DNA of 64,000 nucleotides from Proteles cristata cristata (GCA_017311185.1 JAESUZ010004136.1:1178001-1242000), one strand, 5' to 3'; counted from the stretch's first letter, positions 1 through 13,103 are shown. Made by a program: numbers and translations. Notes: a model not told the origin generated them from the letters alone.

Positions 1-122
1 TGGAGCCTGTTTCAGATTCCATATCTCCCTCTCTCCCTGACCCTCTCCTGCTCACACTATGTGTGTGCATGTCTCTCTCTCTCTCAGAAATAAATTAAAA
101 AACATTTAAAAATATTTTTTAA
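1..122 (+). repeat. CAN-SINE (felid type), cut by window start
   Basis: Only the 3' part is present (GGAGCCTGTTTCAGATTC, CT-rich stretch, A-rich tail); the head is outside the window. Confidence 0.85.
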
Positions 123-236
123 GAAAAGAAATCTCACATTAAGGATGCTGTAGTTGAGTTTTGGTGAACTCTCACTCTCCATATTATATAACTACTAGTT
201 ATGGAGTAGAATATGGTTTAAAACTGATCCTTCTGA

Positions 237-452
237 GGGGCGCCTGGGTGACTTAGTCGGTTAAGTGTCCGACTTTCGCTTAGGTCGTGATCTCGCGGTT
301 TCTGGGTTCAAGCCCCGCGTCGGGCTCTGTGCTGACTGCCAGCTCAGAGCCTGGAGCCTGTTTCAGTCTGTGACTCCCTCTCTCTCTGACCCTCCCCTGC
401 TCACGCTGTTTCTCTCTCTCCTAGAAATAAATAAAAAAATATTAAAAAAAAA
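237..452 (+). repeat. CAN-SINE (felid type), full length
   Basis: It has a full head, CT-rich middle and A tail. It is flanked by a target-site duplication, AAACTG(A/G)TCCTTCTG, which ends just before and recurs just after the element. Confidence 0.92.
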
Positions 453-479
453 AAACTGGTCCTTCTGGGCCTCCATCTA

Positions 480-1150
480 ATGGGTTTTATTGACGTGTCG
501 GAAGTTACATTCTGTGTCACCTTTCTATCGCAGCATGACAAGTTACCCCAAAACTGGGCAGCCTAAAACAATCCGTTTTCATTACCTCACAGTTTCTGAG
601 AGTCAGAGGTTTGGGGTCTGCTTGACTAGGCGGATCTGGTTCAGAGTCTTTCATGACATTGCAGTCAAGCTGCGGGCCAGGACTGTACCCGTTTCATGGC
701 CCCACTTATAAGTGTGTTTGTGTGGGTGTTAGCAGGCTTCCACTCCTTGCAAGATGTTGGATTGAGGGCCCCAGTCTCCCCCTGGCTATTGACCAAAGGC
801 CTCCCTCAATTCTTCACTTCCTGGGCCTCCCCAGAGTGCAGCTCACAACACGGACGTCCACAACATGGACGCTGGCTTTCCTCAGAGTAAGGAAACTAAG
901 AGAGAGCAAGAAACGGGTGATCCAAGGGAAAGCAGCAGGCTCTCATCACCTAGTCTCGGAAATGGCACACCATCACTTCTGCTGTGCTCTAGTCATTAGA
1001 AATGAGTCACTAAGTTCTGCTGAACTCAACAAGCTACCCAAGGGCATGTTGCCCAGAAGATGGAGGTCGTTGGGTGTCATCCAAAAGGCTGTCTTCCACA
1101 CGTGTACCCAGAGACATGGGTCTCCTGGTTTCGCTCCTGAGCTATAGGTT
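480..1150. repeat. Probable ancient interspersed repeat, family not named
   Basis: Text such as 'cagcctaaaacaa', 'cctcacagtttctgag' and 'catcacttctgctgt' resembles a widespread old mammalian element, probably an LTR or DNA-transposon relic. I cannot assign the family without a search. The open frames in it are chance. Confidence 0.4.
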
Positions 1151-1626
1151 TTCATGCGTTCATGTTGGCGTTTTCTCTTTCTTCACGTGAAATTAGGTTA
1201 TTAGACTCATATGGCAGATAATCAGCTCACGAAACAAAAACAAAAACAAAGCCCTTTCACTAGAAGGCAAGGTTGGAAATATGAAGTGAATTTAAAGTAT
1301 CTTTAACAATCCCATTAAATTGCTAAAAATTTCCTATCAAAGATCCCTTCCTAAATGAGGTTCCAATACGGGTCCAAGCTGTAATGGGTTCTAAATTTTA
1401 AAAGTCCGCAAATAAGCATATAGCATGTAAAAATACTAGAGAGTATCCATCCTGAAAACAAGTGTGTGGCTTAGTTCTCTCCTTTATGCGAATTTTGGAA
1501 ATCACTATAATAAGCATCTCACCAGAGACTCCTTGAAGATAAGCTACGGAACACATATTTAATATCAATTTGAGAAATGGTGCCTTATACAACACAATTA
1601 ATCATTTTTGGAGTCTTCCAAAAAAA

Positions 1627-1833
1627 ACCTTTTTAATGTTTATTTTTGAGAGAGAGACAGAGCATGAGCAGGGCAGGGACAGAGAGAGAGAGAGACACAG
1701 AATCTGAAGCAGGGTCCAGGTTCTGAGCTGGCTGTCAGCACAGAGCCCAACATGCGACTCGAACCCCCGAACCGTGAGATCATGACCTGAGCCAAAGTCA
1801 GACACTTAACTGACTGAGCCACCCAGGCACTCC
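1627..1833 (-). repeat. CAN-SINE (felid type)
   Basis: Reverse-complement copy: T-rich tail, GA repeats, then ending in the head complement (GCCACCCAGGCACTCC). Confidence 0.9.
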
Positions 1834-2987
1834 TTATTTCAAATCAGTTGTCTTAAAGAAAAGAGAAATATACACTCTAGACCTTACCAGGTAAAGTGAA
1901 ATGGTGATATTTCCAATTGGAATCCTGCATATTTTCATGCTTGGAATCTTAGTCTGCCTCTATACTGTTCTAAATCAATATCTTACAATAACACTATTAT
2001 CAGACTAAGTAATCATTTGTTCTACAAATGTGTTAATGACCATGACCAAAAGCCTTAAACTGATCTGAAATGGCACGAATCTTGTTCAAAAATGTGGTTG
2101 TAGGGGCTTACAAAGGACTATAAGATGGTTGCCCTTGACTTATTATGAGGTGAAAATTATACATGCTTCTGAATTTTTCCCAATTAATCAAGTCTCTGAT
2201 TAATCCAGTCTCTGCAAATGCTAACTGACAGATAAGTATAACCCATGAACGCTACAACCAAAGAACAATTTTTTTCTTCTTTCCATTTCTGAAAATTTGT
2301 CATATGTTAGCATAATTTTTTTTTCCAACAGTGAAATTCTTAACAGCACTGTAAATGTTACATACCATTTGCAACTCTGGAAGAGCTACTTAAAATGCAC
2401 TGAGCTGTGTTGATGGCTTTTCAGGCTTGATCAATGACCTCCAGAGGCCAAACCTGAACTCAGGCTTTTCTAGGGCAATAGTAAAACTCTGGCACTTGTC
2501 TAATAATATTCTTCTATAGTGATGATATGAATTGAGACTTAGTCTTCTCTCTCTGGAAAAGAAAATATTTAATTCTTTTTGTCACTTAATCAGATATGTT
2601 GTATAAAAGCCATGGAAGTTTCATGATCATATTTTGAACAACAAAATGAACTATATGTTGAGCATTTCAACTGTTTCTAATAGTCGGTAGAATGAATCCT
2701 CATTAATTTATATCTTATGAATTCTGAGTTTGTTGTTACTCATATTGTGATTACAAATATGCCTCTGTATGCATTATTAAAAGCATTTATAAATATGTCT
2801 GAAACGTCAGTTAGATCCCACAAGAGAATGTTTTCATCCTTAAGATAATAAACTTTCTAGGCCTTTGGAAGGATTTTATTCAGGAGTACTTACTAATCAG
2901 CATTACTGCGGTATCACAGCAGTGTCCAAAGGATTGCTTTCTGTCAATGCTTGCCAACATGGCCCTGAGAGAAACTTAATGAAAATA
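1834..2987. other. Single-copy AT-rich intergenic sequence
   Basis: I see no gene, RNA or recognisable repeat. Confidence 0.5.
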
Positions 2988-3200
2988 GGGGCACCTGGAT
3001 GGCTCAGTCAGTTAAGTGACTGACTTCAGCTCAGGTCATGATCTCATGGTTCTTGAGTTCGAGCCCCACATTGGGCTCTGTGCTGACAGCTCAGAGCCTG
3101 GAGTCTGCTTCAGATTCTGTATCTTCCTCTCTCTCTCTGTCCCGCCCATGCTTACTCTCTGTCTCTTTCTCTCAAAAATAAATAAACATTAAAAAAATTT
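2988..3200 (+). repeat. CAN-SINE (felid type)
   Basis: Head GGGGCACCTGGATGGCTCAG, complete body and AATAAACATTAAAAAA tail. Confidence 0.92.
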
Positions 3201-3224
3201 TAACTTGGTGAAGATACATTTCTC

Positions 3225-3395
3225 TACATTGTAATTTATTATTTTTTTTAATTTAAGTGTAGTTGACACACAATGTTACATTAGTGCCAGGTATACAACA
3301 CAGTGGTTCAGCAAGTCTATACATTATGCTAGGCTCACCAGAGCATACCATCTCTTCTGACACATCACTATTTCTTTTTTCTTTCTTTCTTTCTT
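3225..3395 (-). repeat. L1 relic fragment
   Basis: The text 'agtgtagttgacacacaatgt' and following resembles the 3' untranslated part of an old L1. It is interrupted by the next SINE. Orientation is uncertain. Confidence 0.4.
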
Positions 3396-3606
3396 TTTTA
3401 AATGTTTTATTTATTTCTAGGAGAGAGAGAGAGAGAGAGTGAGCAAGGGAGGGTCAGAGAGAGAGGGAGTCACAGACTGAAACAGGCTCCAGGCTCTGAG
3501 CTGGCAGTCAGCACAGAGCCCGACGCGGGGCTCGAATCCACGAACCGCGAGATCATGACCTAAGCGAAACTCGGACGCTTAACCGACTAAGCCACCCAGG
3601 CGCCCC
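3396..3606 (-). repeat. CAN-SINE (felid type) with target-site duplication
   Basis: Complete reverse-complement element. ACATCACTATTTCT occurs on both sides, the target-site duplication of the insertion. A (CTTT)n run adjoins its T tail. Confidence 0.93.
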
Positions 3607-3719
3607 GATACATCACTATTTCTACATGATAATTTTGTCTTCTCACTAATTCACATAGCCTTTTTACAATCAATTTCCCTTACTTGGTTTTCTTTTTTTC
3701 AAAAATTTGAGGGTACACA

Positions 3720-4252
3720 GTATCAACAATACCCAAACTATGGAGACAGTCCAAATGTCCATCAGCTGATATATAGGTAAAGAAGATATGGTTTATCTAT
3801 ACAATGGAATACTAATCGGCAATGAGAAAGAATGAAATCATGCCATTTGTAGCAACGTGGATGGAACTGGAAGGTATTATGCTGAGTGAAATAAGTCAGT
3901 CAGAGAAGGACAGATATCATATGTTTTTACTCGTATGTAGATCTTGAGAAACTTAACATAAGGCCATGGGGGAAGGAAAGGGAGAAAAATAGTTACAAAC
4001 AGAGAGGGAGGGAGGCAAACCATAAGAGACTCTTAAACACAGAGAACAAACTGAAGGTGAATGGGGGAGGAGGATGGTGGGAGAGAGGAGAAAATGGGTG
4101 ATGGGCATTGAGGAGGGCACTTGTTGGGATGAGCCCTGGGTGTTGTATGTAAGCAATGAACCATGGAATCTACTCCCAAAACCAAGAGCACACTTTATAC
4201 ACTGTATGTTCGCCAATTTGACAATAAGTTATATTAAAAATAAAATAAAATA
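3720..4252 (+). repeat. L1 3' end, carnivore type
   Basis: The end of ORF2 and the 3'UTR (ATGGAACTGGAAGGTATTAT, GTCAGTCAGAGAAGGACAG, then the AATAAAATAAAA tail) match carnivore L1. It is 5'-truncated, as most L1 copies are. Confidence 0.85.
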
Positions 4253-4254
4253 AA

Positions 4255-4690
4255 AAAGATGTGGTGTATATATATATATATACACAATAGGATATTACTC
4301 AGCCATCAAAAAATGAAATCTTGCCATTTGCAGCAACACGGATAGAACTAGAGAGTGTAATGCTAAGTGAAATAAGTCAGTCAGAGAAAGACACCACCAT
4401 ATGATTTCACGCATATGTGTAATTTAAGAAACAAAATGGATGATTATATGGGAAGAGGGGGAAAGAGGAGAAAGGCAAGCAAACCACAAGAAGCACTTAA
4501 TGGCAGAGAACAAACTATGGGTTGACAAAGAGAGGTAGGTGGGGGCTGGGCTAGACAGGTGATGGGTACTAAGGAGGGCACTTGGGATGAGTACTGGGCG
4601 TTGTATGTAAATGATGAATCACTTAAGTCTGCTCCTGAAACCAATATTGCACTGTACATTAACTAGCTAAAATTTAAGTTAAAAACAAGT
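4255..4690 (+). repeat. Second, more diverged L1 3' end in tandem
   Basis: It carries the same L1 3' landmarks as the copy just upstream (GATATTACTCAGCC, GTCAGTCAGAGAAAGACA, GATGAGTACTGGGCGTTGTATG) with more substitutions, so it is older. It begins at a (TA)n run. Confidence 0.8.
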
Positions 4691-4855
4691 TGAGGGTACA
4701 TTATTATTCACTAAAATTAGGAAGGCCCATTTCAGACAAAAGTAGATTGCTAGGCTTTTCTAAGCAGTGTAAAACTAAAAGTTTCTCAGATTGTCTCCAA
4801 TTTCTAATTCCAAGTTAATTTTGTATGCTAACTGAATTTTCAAGAAGGAATTGTT

Positions 4856-5070
4856 GGGGCGCCTGGGTGGCTCAGTCGGTTGAGCGTCTGACTTAGGCTC
4901 AGGTCATGATCTCAAGGTTTGTGGGTTCGAGCCCCGCATTGGGCTCTGTACTGACAGCTCAGAGCCTGGAGCCTGCTTCTGATCCTGTGTCTTCCTCTCT
5001 TTTCCCTCCCCCACTTGTGTTCTGTGTGTGTGTGTGTGTGTCTCTCTCTCTCAAAAATAAAATAAAACAG
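4856..5070 (+). repeat. CAN-SINE (felid type), full length
   Basis: Full element with a (TG)n stretch in its CT-rich part. GGAATTGTTG is repeated on both sides as the target-site duplication. Confidence 0.92.
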
Positions 5071-5092
5071 GGAATTGTTGATGTATATTTTT

Positions 5093-5292
5093 TTAAGTTT
5101 TTGAAGTTTATTTATTAATTTTGAGAGAGACAGAGATAGCATGAGTGAGGGAGGGGCAGAGAAAGAGAAAGGGAGAAACCCAAATAGGTTATGTGCTGCT
5201 AGCACAGAGCTTGAATTCACAAAACCATGAGACAATGACCTGAACAGAAACCAAGAGTCGGACACTTACCTGAGAGCCATCCAGGCGCTCCT
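5093..5292 (-). repeat. CAN-SINE (felid type)
   Basis: Reverse-complement element. ATGTATATTTTTT occurs on both sides as a target-site duplication. Confidence 0.9.
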
Positions 5293-5293
5293 C

Positions 5294-7560
5294 AATGTAT
5301 ATTTTTTATTTTTGTTTCAGAGATAACATACCCCCAGTATTGAGTTGAAAACACAGTGATATAAGTAGATAGGTATTCAGATTATTTCAAAGTGATAAGA
5401 AAAATAAAATTGCATGTATAGTGGAAACATTATGCAAATACATTTTCAAGAAAAGAATGAAAGAATAGTGTATATTCAGCTCAAAGTTATAGAATGTATT
5501 TCTCCAGTCAATCCATCAATCAATAAATACTAATTGAATATCTATTCTAAACTGAGCCTTGGACCAGGTTGTTGGTGATTATATAAAAATAACTATAATT
5601 AAGTATGAATGTATGTATTCTTGAATTTAAAGAGCTTATAATGTAACTGAGGATGTAAGATTTAAACAGTAGAGATAATTTTAAGTAGAATTATATTGAA
5701 AAGAAAAATGGTACATTATAAATGCAATAGAAGTTGAGAAAAGGAAGTAATTCACAGGTGTATTCAAGTACAATTAAAAGGAGGCAGTGAACATTAATCA
5801 AGGCCATAAAGAGATGAATAGAATTTCAGCAAGAGGCTTGGAGCAATGACTTGTTTCACCTGGAGGAAGAGAATAAACAAAATGACACAGGGGGGAGTTC
5901 ACAAGATTTGTTTTCTGGGCAAAACGGAGTCTAAGCTGGCAGGAGTGAAGATTCTCTTTGGAAGTGGTGGAAATTCATTTGGATAACCAGTGAAGACTGT
6001 GAGCCTCTGCTTGGCAAGATGATGTCACAAATGACAAAGAAAACAGAACTTTGTCAGTTCCGTTTGCTCAAGTTCAATGGTATTGTCCTTTATTCCATCA
6101 GAAAGAATAAAGTTTGGAAAAACCATACCAGGAGCGTGAGGTCCAAAGCACGTGGGTAGAGCATGAGAAAGGAGCTACTTCCACAATTTAACACAAAAAA
6201 TATATTGATGGAGTGCCTCCTACTTACAACATGCTTGATGGGAAGCAAACACAAAACCCCATTCAAGTGTCCAAAGACTTTACAGGGTAGTGGATGTTAT
6301 GTTAAAGAACGTTCATCTGACATTTTTATAAATGTCATAATGGAGGTGCAGATAATCCCATGAGCATTCACAGAAGGGTATCTGTGAATATCTTTCAGGT
6401 ATACACGTCAGAGTAAGTTTCATGAAAAGAGGCCATAGTTTTTTGTAAATCTCAAAATGAGCATGTTGACAGAAGGAAAGGGAAGGGAACCTCAGAAAAG
6501 TAATGTTTACTCTGAGTGGTCTTGTGTCTGCTCAAAATCATGAGTTATTATGGAAAAGGGGGGGTAGAATGGATCTGAGGGCCAATAGCAGTGTCTGGCA
6601 TATCTGGTCTGCATAGACACGGTAGTGGGAAGCAGATGTCAGGCTTGTATGCAGAATACATGTGTGTCCCACTGCCCAAACTGGTTTGGAATACTTCCTT
6701 CACAGGAGGAATGTTCTGGCTAATGAAATAGAGGAGTTGCTCAAGTGGGGTAGAATGATGAAGGAGTTATGAGCTTACCAAGATGGAGAGATAGGAGAAG
6801 AGCGATTTATCTAGCTGAGCAGTCAACCTGAAGAAGTGAAGAATGTATTCAGTGAGCTAATACCAACCTTTGCCATTCTTGGATTTGCCCTTTCGTTCAC
6901 CAACCCTGCCATAGTTCAGGATTGTCCTGAACCTAAAACCTTTGTTTCCTCATTCCTTTGCTGTCTTTCTCTCCTGTTCCCTAGAAAGTGATATTCAAAC
7001 TCGGGGGCTGGCCATACTTTTGCTCCAAATCATCTATTATTCAGCTACAATGTTGACATACTTAATCTCCTTTATGTGACAAGTAATGGACTCCGCGAGC
7101 TGGAAAACTTCAACATGAAAAGAACAAACAATCCTGTGATCTAATTGAGACATCTCCCTTGATTCATATTATCTCTGTGCTAGACACCTTCTATGTCCCC
7201 AGGTATCAGTTGCTTCCTCACTAAAGCTGACCATAGAGCAATCTCATCTTATTGCGTGTTTACTTAACAAGGCATCAAATTTAATTAAGTGGGCTAGGAA
7301 TTTAATTTGCATGAGCTCAAGCAACAATTGTTTATTGTCAAAAAATAAAACACTTGACCTTCTAGAGTGGGCTCCAAAGACTTCCCTAATGGACAATTAG
7401 TTCTGCAACTGATTTCCTAAATATTTAGTAGCACTCAAACCCAGCACTAAACAGGCTGTTTGCTTGTAAAAAGAAACAATGGCACTTTGGACACTGGTGT
7501 CACGTTTTTGATAAATAAGTACAATATGCTCTTGGGAAACTGATGACTCTAATTCAAAAC
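5294..7560. other. Intergenic, mostly single-copy; possible old L2 relic near 5515-6000
   Basis: The 'caataaatactaattgaatatc' text near 5520 recalls the reverse complement of an L2 3' end, but it is too decayed to be sure. No gene is seen in the rest. Confidence 0.4.
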
Positions 7561-8727
7561 AAAATAAGATCTTCTTGGGCCTCTTCCAAATAATGCCAGC
7601 GATTTTCCACTATTCTTCCTCCTGTCGCTCTTCCCAGGCTTGCTTCCTCTTGATCCCCTCCAACTTGAATGTTGGTGTACCCCATAGCTCAGTCTTCACA
7701 TCTGTCTACTTCCTGGGCTGATATATAGCAATCTCTTGGCTTTAAGAAACACCTCTGCGCTGATGACTCCCAAGTTTATATCTCCAGCTCAGACTTCTCC
7801 CGGGTACTCCAGCCTTATGTATCCCCATGTATAGAGCATCATATGGATGGCCAATGTCCAAAAGATACGTCAAACGTAATCCCAAAACAGAATTTCTGAT
7901 TTCCCCCCTAAATACAAACGTACTCCCACAGTCTTCCCTATCTCAATAAATAGTAACTCCATCCTTTCAAAAACCTTGATGTCATTCTTGACTTGTCTCT
8001 TTTTTCTTGCAACCCCCACATCTAATCTGTGAGAAAACCCTAATCGGTTCTAATTCCATAATCTCTCCACACTTGGACCACCCTCACCGCCTCTGTCACA
8101 GTGCAGGCTGCCATTATCTCTCACCTAAATTCTTTCAATAGTCTCCTGACTGGTTTCCCTGCTTCGACCTTCTTCTCCAACCCCCATACCTAAGGTCTTC
8201 TTGGAATATAGCAGCAGAAGTGATCCTTTTAAAATCTCTTCCTCTGCTCACAGCCCTCCGACGTATTCCAGTCTCAGACAGAGTCAAGGTCAAGATCACA
8301 ATTGCCTCAGATGCTCCACCTCTGCTCCAGCCACCCTGGCTCCCTTGCTCTCCCCCTAACTCTTCCAGGCATGCTCTGTCCTCAAAATCTTTGTGATAGT
8401 TGGTCCTCTATCAAGAATGGTCTTTTTCCAGAGAGCCTCATAGATATTTTCAGGTCTTGATTCAAAGTCATCTTGTCAGTGAATCTTTACCTGACTAGTC
8501 CATTTGAAAGTTCAACATCTACCTTCCTCTAACACTCTATCTCCTGTCTCTCCTTTACTTTTCTCCATAGCACTTATTTATTACCTTCTGATGTATATTT
8601 TACTTATTAGTTTGTCTATCTCCCTTTACTGGAATTCAAGCTCGATGAAGGCAGGGAATTTTGTGCATTCATCTACAGCAATTCCTAGCACATAGTAAGT
8701 GCTCAATACATACACATTGAATGAATA
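7560..8727 (+). repeat. LINE2 (L2) relic, ORF2 3' part and 3' end
   Basis: Recognisable ancient L2 text includes 'gatgactcccaagtttatatctccagc', shortened here to its landmarks GATGACTCCCAAG, CTCTGCTCCAGCCACC and the 3' signature CACATAGTAAGTGCTCAATA near 8690. The reverse-transcriptase frame is broken many times; it is a fossil, not a gene. Confidence 0.8.
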
Positions 8728-8914
8728 AATAAGTAAATAGAGAGTATTTATGACTATGGCAAAAGCATACATAACAAATATGCTTTCATGAAGGATAGAC
8801 ACCTTAAAAGTAGCCACCATGCCATTTCCTTCTTTGTGACTCTGACATCTAACAGCCTTTGTCATATTGCAGGCATTCAATAAATACTTGTTGAATACTT
8901 GCTGGAGAACAGGG

Positions 8915-9110
8915 ACTGAAGCTAGATTCCCTGTGTTCAAATCCCAGCACCTCTATTTACCAGTTGTGTAACCTGAGAAAACTACTTAACTTCTCTGTGC
9001 CTCGTATCTGTATAAACTACGAATAATAATTATAATAGTAATTATATATAAGGTTGTTGTGAGGATTAAATGAGTAAATATGTTTACAGCATAGTAAACT
9101 GTTAGATGAC
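8915..9110 (+). repeat. MIR element
   Basis: The MIR core (TTCAAATCCCAGCACCTCTA, CCAGTTGTGTAACCT) and its 3' part (GTTGTTGTGAGGATTAAATG) are clear. It is an ancient mammalian SINE. Confidence 0.85.
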
Positions 9111-9136
9111 AATGATGATGATGATGATGATGATGA
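9107..9136 (+). repeat. (GAT)n microsatellite
   Basis: About ten GAT triplets directly follow the MIR element. Confidence 0.9.
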
Positions 9137-9361
9137 TAGTCCTATGAAACTCATAATGAAATAAGAATATTCTGAAAAAGTTAAAGCCACGTAGGCTTTT
9201 TAAATGTAAAAAGGTTACATGAATTTGATCAAAAAAGCAAGTTACAGCATCTCACTCCCCAGCTGAAAATCCATGGGTAACTACAACTTCCTTGATAAAA
9301 TCCAAACTTCTAATGTTAGCATTCAAGGCCTTCTACAATTTAAGTTTAAATTTTAAACCCC

Positions 9362-9578
9362 AATTTTTTTAATGTTTTATTTATTTCTAGGAGAGAGAGA
9401 GAGAGACAGTGTGAGCAGGGGAGGGTCAGAGAGAGGGGGAGTCACAGACTGAAACAGGCTCCAGGCTCTGAGCTGGCAGTCAGCACAGAGCCCGACACGG
9501 AGCTCGAACCCACGAACCGCAAGATCGTGACCTAAGCGAAAGTCGGACGCTTAACCGACTAAGCCACCCAGGCGCTCC
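9362..9578 (-). repeat. CAN-SINE (felid type)
   Basis: Complete reverse-complement element. A TAAACCC-containing duplication is seen on both sides. Confidence 0.92.
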
Positions 9579-9649
9579 TAAACCCAAAATTTAACTGAAA
9601 AGTTAACAAGACTTTTTTTTTTTCAAATAGCTAAGTAAAGAACTTTCCA

Positions 9650-9905
9650 GAAATGTATGAGGATGATTTTTCTAGGGATCAATAATACTTCCTATCTTTA
9701 CAATGCGTTATGATTTTCAAAGAGCTTTTACATAGCCTACTTGTTTATAATAGTGACCACATTAAAAAGAATCCAGGGCGAGCATCATTATTTTCATTTT
9801 ACAGATAAGGAAAGTGAAACTCAAAGAGAATTTGTTTGAGGTTTCATAGCTGGCAACTGGTGTATCCAGGACTAGAAAACTGATTCTTCTGATACTTAAC
9901 TCAGG
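9650..9905 (-). repeat. MIR element
   Basis: The reverse complement of MIR is recognisable by 'tcattttacagataaggaaa' followed by a decayed 'catagctggcaactgg'. Confidence 0.7.
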
Positions 9906-10114
9906 GTTTCATTTACCAAAATCTTCTATTGATAAACACTGAATTAAATGAATGGATTTTGTATCCTTTGTATGTTTGTATGTTTACTAATCATTAAGGT
10001 AAATATATATATATTTATATTCATATATGCATATATACATATGTATTATTATTTATATGTATATATATTATTTTGCTCTGACTTGCCAGACTTGTCATAG
10101 AAAAGATAATTCAT

Positions 10115-10340
10115 GGGACACCTGAGTGGCTCAGTCGGTTAAGCATCTGACTTCAGGTCAGGTCATGATCTCACGGTTTGTGGGTTCGAGCCCCGCATCG
10201 GTCTCTGTGCTGACAACTCAGAGCCTGGAGCCTGTCTCAGATTCTGTATCTCCCTCTCTCTCTCTGACCCACCCCTGCTCATATTGTTTCTCTCTCTCTA
10301 TCTCTCTTCTCTCTCAGAAATAAATAAAACATTAAAAAAA
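10115..10340 (+). repeat. CAN-SINE (felid type), full length with 16-nt duplication
   Basis: Complete element. AGAAAAGATAATTCAT is repeated exactly on both sides, indicating a fairly recent insertion. Confidence 0.94.
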
Positions 10341-10680
10341 AGAAAAGATAATTCATATCATTTAGCAGAAAAATAAACAACTGTCTAAATCTTGTTAACT
10401 TTCATACAAATTAAGGACTTTTTAAGGTACAAAAAGTATTATACTGAGCCCATGATTTCTATTAGCATTCATATTTACTGTTTTTCTGACACAAAGACAT
10501 CTGATTCATTTCCCAGGAGTTCTGCAAGATTCATGCCCGGGTTTCATGACTCGAGTCATTTTCTTCTGAACTAAAAAATAAATTATCAGATCTTATAAGA
10601 TAGTGTGTTCCCTTCTGCATATATGACTCAAGCTTCTTTTCTTTTGTATTTGAAAGGTCTGAGAAATCTGACTTTAAATT

Positions 10681-10871
10681 AAAAAAAATTAATGTTTATT
10701 TTTGAGAGAGAGACAGGGAGAGAGTGCAAGTAGGAGAGGGGCGGAGAGAGAGGGAGAATCTGAAGCAGGCTCCAGGCTCTGAGCTGTCAGCGGGGCTCAG
10801 ACTCACAAACCGTGAGATCATGACCTGAGCCAAAGTTGGACACTTAACCAACTGAGCCACCCAGGCACCCC
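10681..10871 (-). repeat. CAN-SINE (felid type)
   Basis: Reverse-complement copy with a short internal deletion in the region before GCTCAGACTCAC. Confidence 0.9.
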
Positions 10872-12528
10872 GAGATTTAACTTTAAACTGTCTTATACCA
10901 GGGGTTAAAACTTTATGCGTCAACATTTCATGGCATACTCCTAACATTTTCTAGGCATAATTAAGTATAAGAAATAGTGTGATTATTTACATTTAAGATT
11001 TCTGTTTGAAAATAATCACGTTTCCAACTGAGCTATGAACAATAGCCTTCTTGAACAAGAAGAATTTAGCAGATACTATATAAGTGTTTTATCTTTTCTA
11101 TTTTAACCACACTAAGTCATTGTTTCTTTAAAGCCTAGAAGCACCCGGAAAAAACTCTTTCATTTCTTTGCCTGATATGAAGAGGCATCGCAAACAAAAA
11201 CTTTTAGAGAAAAGAAGAAAACAAAAGAAATCTAGCTTTGTAACCCTTCGGGTACTTTAAAGAAACAGGTATAGTCTTTGGTGAGTCCAGGGTGTGCTGT
11301 GGCTGATCTCACCAAAGAAGTGGAGACGTCTCTTCCTGTGGGCTATTGCCCTGGTGACACTTCTGTGATGATTTTCACGCTTTGCCAAGGCAGCAACCAC
11401 AGTAAAATTAACCTGAAGGATTTAAAACATTGAAAACCAGGAAGCTCACTTCCTCGGCCTCTTCTCTTCCACTCTTGTTGTCTATATCTCGTCGGTCACA
11501 AACACACGATGAAAGATGTGATCCTACAAAGGGAGAGGCATTCAGCCCCCAAGTTCAGTGGACACTATGTCTAGACATTGGGCAGAGAATACACTGACAT
11601 TGTTGTACAGGCTGCTCGTGTAAACTGTTATTTCCTGGCACTTACACGCTAGGGCGGGAGTCCAAACTTGTGATGGGCAGAAAGCCATGCCAGCAGATGG
11701 GCACAGGAATGACAGCCAAGGGACGATGTATGTGCATCAAGTATAGGTGTTGAGAACAGGAATTCCAACTGAGAAGATCAAAATGACTGTCTGTCTCAAG
11801 CTTATGGTTAAGAGCTTGTCAATTCATGCCTTGTTTAATATAAATGGACTGGAATTCGAGAAAATTGACAGAGTTTGACAAAATCTTAGATTTTTTTTTA
11901 ATGTACATGTAAAAATAACTTGGACGTTTGCAGTAAATGGTTTGGGGGGTATTTTGTGAGCAAAAAAAAAATTGTTTCAACTTCTCCTGAAGGTTTCATG
12001 ATTATTAAAGTTTCTTTTAAGGAAATATGGAAATGGAGCATTTTATAGCATTAGCTCATTAGCTTCTCACCTGTAATGAAAATCCTGTAGTGCATTCAAC
12101 TCTATTATTTCAATGTCATGTATAATTCTTAAGGAAATTTATCATAACAAATCAATGAAATTGAATTTTCTAATTTAATCATCTGTTAAATCTCAAAAAC
12201 GCCTGAGATTCATTCTATTTTGTTTATAATTTAGGAATGATCACTCGACAGGGGGGCGGGGGAGGACACTTTATTCGTGTTTTAAGTTTTTCTTTCAAAA
12301 AATAATTTGAGAGCCTCAAATCCAAAAATTATAAGATTTGAATCATAAATGGGAGGAGGAGAGATTCGAAATCTCTTAATATCACTCAGATGAACAGAGA
12401 AGGAAACATGTGACTTATATTACATAACCTCTCTGTGCTCTTTTTCCTCCCTAATAAAATTAAGGAATTGGACTGGGCCATCTCTAAGGTCCTTTCCAGC
12501 TACTATTCTCCATTTCTTTCTTTCTTTT
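10872..12528. other. Single-copy intergenic sequence
   Basis: I see no gene, RNA or recognisable repeat beyond short poly(A) and poly(T) runs. Confidence 0.5.
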
Positions 12529-12723
12529 TTAAAGTTTATTTATTTTCGAGAGAGAGTGCCCAGGCAGAGGAGGAGCAGAGAGAGAGGGAGGGAGACACAG
12601 AATCCAAAACAGTCTCCAGGCTCTGAGCTGTCAGCACAGATGTGGGGTTCGAACTCATTGACTGCGAGATCATGACCTGAGCTAAAGTCAGACACTTAAC
12701 CAACTGAGCCACCCAGGTGCCCC
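12529..12723 (-). repeat. CAN-SINE (felid type)
   Basis: Reverse-complement copy from the T-rich tail to GCCACCCAGGTGCCCC. Confidence 0.9.
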
Positions 12724-12883
12724 AACCACTCTCCATGTCTCATGCAAACAAATGAAATGGTGCTTTTCTTTCAAAATAGGAATCAAAATTCCAAGTGCAA
12801 GTCTCATAGCTATTACTACTCCAAAAGAAGACACATCACAATGATTCCTGCTACAGAAACCACGTTGTCCTGGATTCCTAAGC

Positions 12884-13103
12884 TTTTTTTTTTTTAATGT
12901 CTTATTTATTTCTAGGAGAGAGAGAGAGAGACAGCATGAGCAGGGGAGGGTCAGAGAGAGAGGGAGTCACAGACTGAAACAGGCTCCAGGCTCTGAGCTG
13001 GCAGTCAGCACAGAGCCCGACGCGGGGCTCGAACCCACGAACCGCGAGATCATGACCTAAGCGAAAGTCGGACGCTTAACCGACTAAGCCACCCAGGCAC
13101 CCC
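12884..13103 (-). repeat. CAN-SINE (felid type), young copy with perfect 17-nt duplication
   Basis: Complete reverse-complement copy. TGGATTCCTAAGCTTTT is exactly repeated on both sides. Confidence 0.95.

Noticed and set aside
7560..8727. Pyrimidine-rich exon-like stretch
   Set aside because: The landmarks identify it as a decayed L2 element with many stops in every frame.
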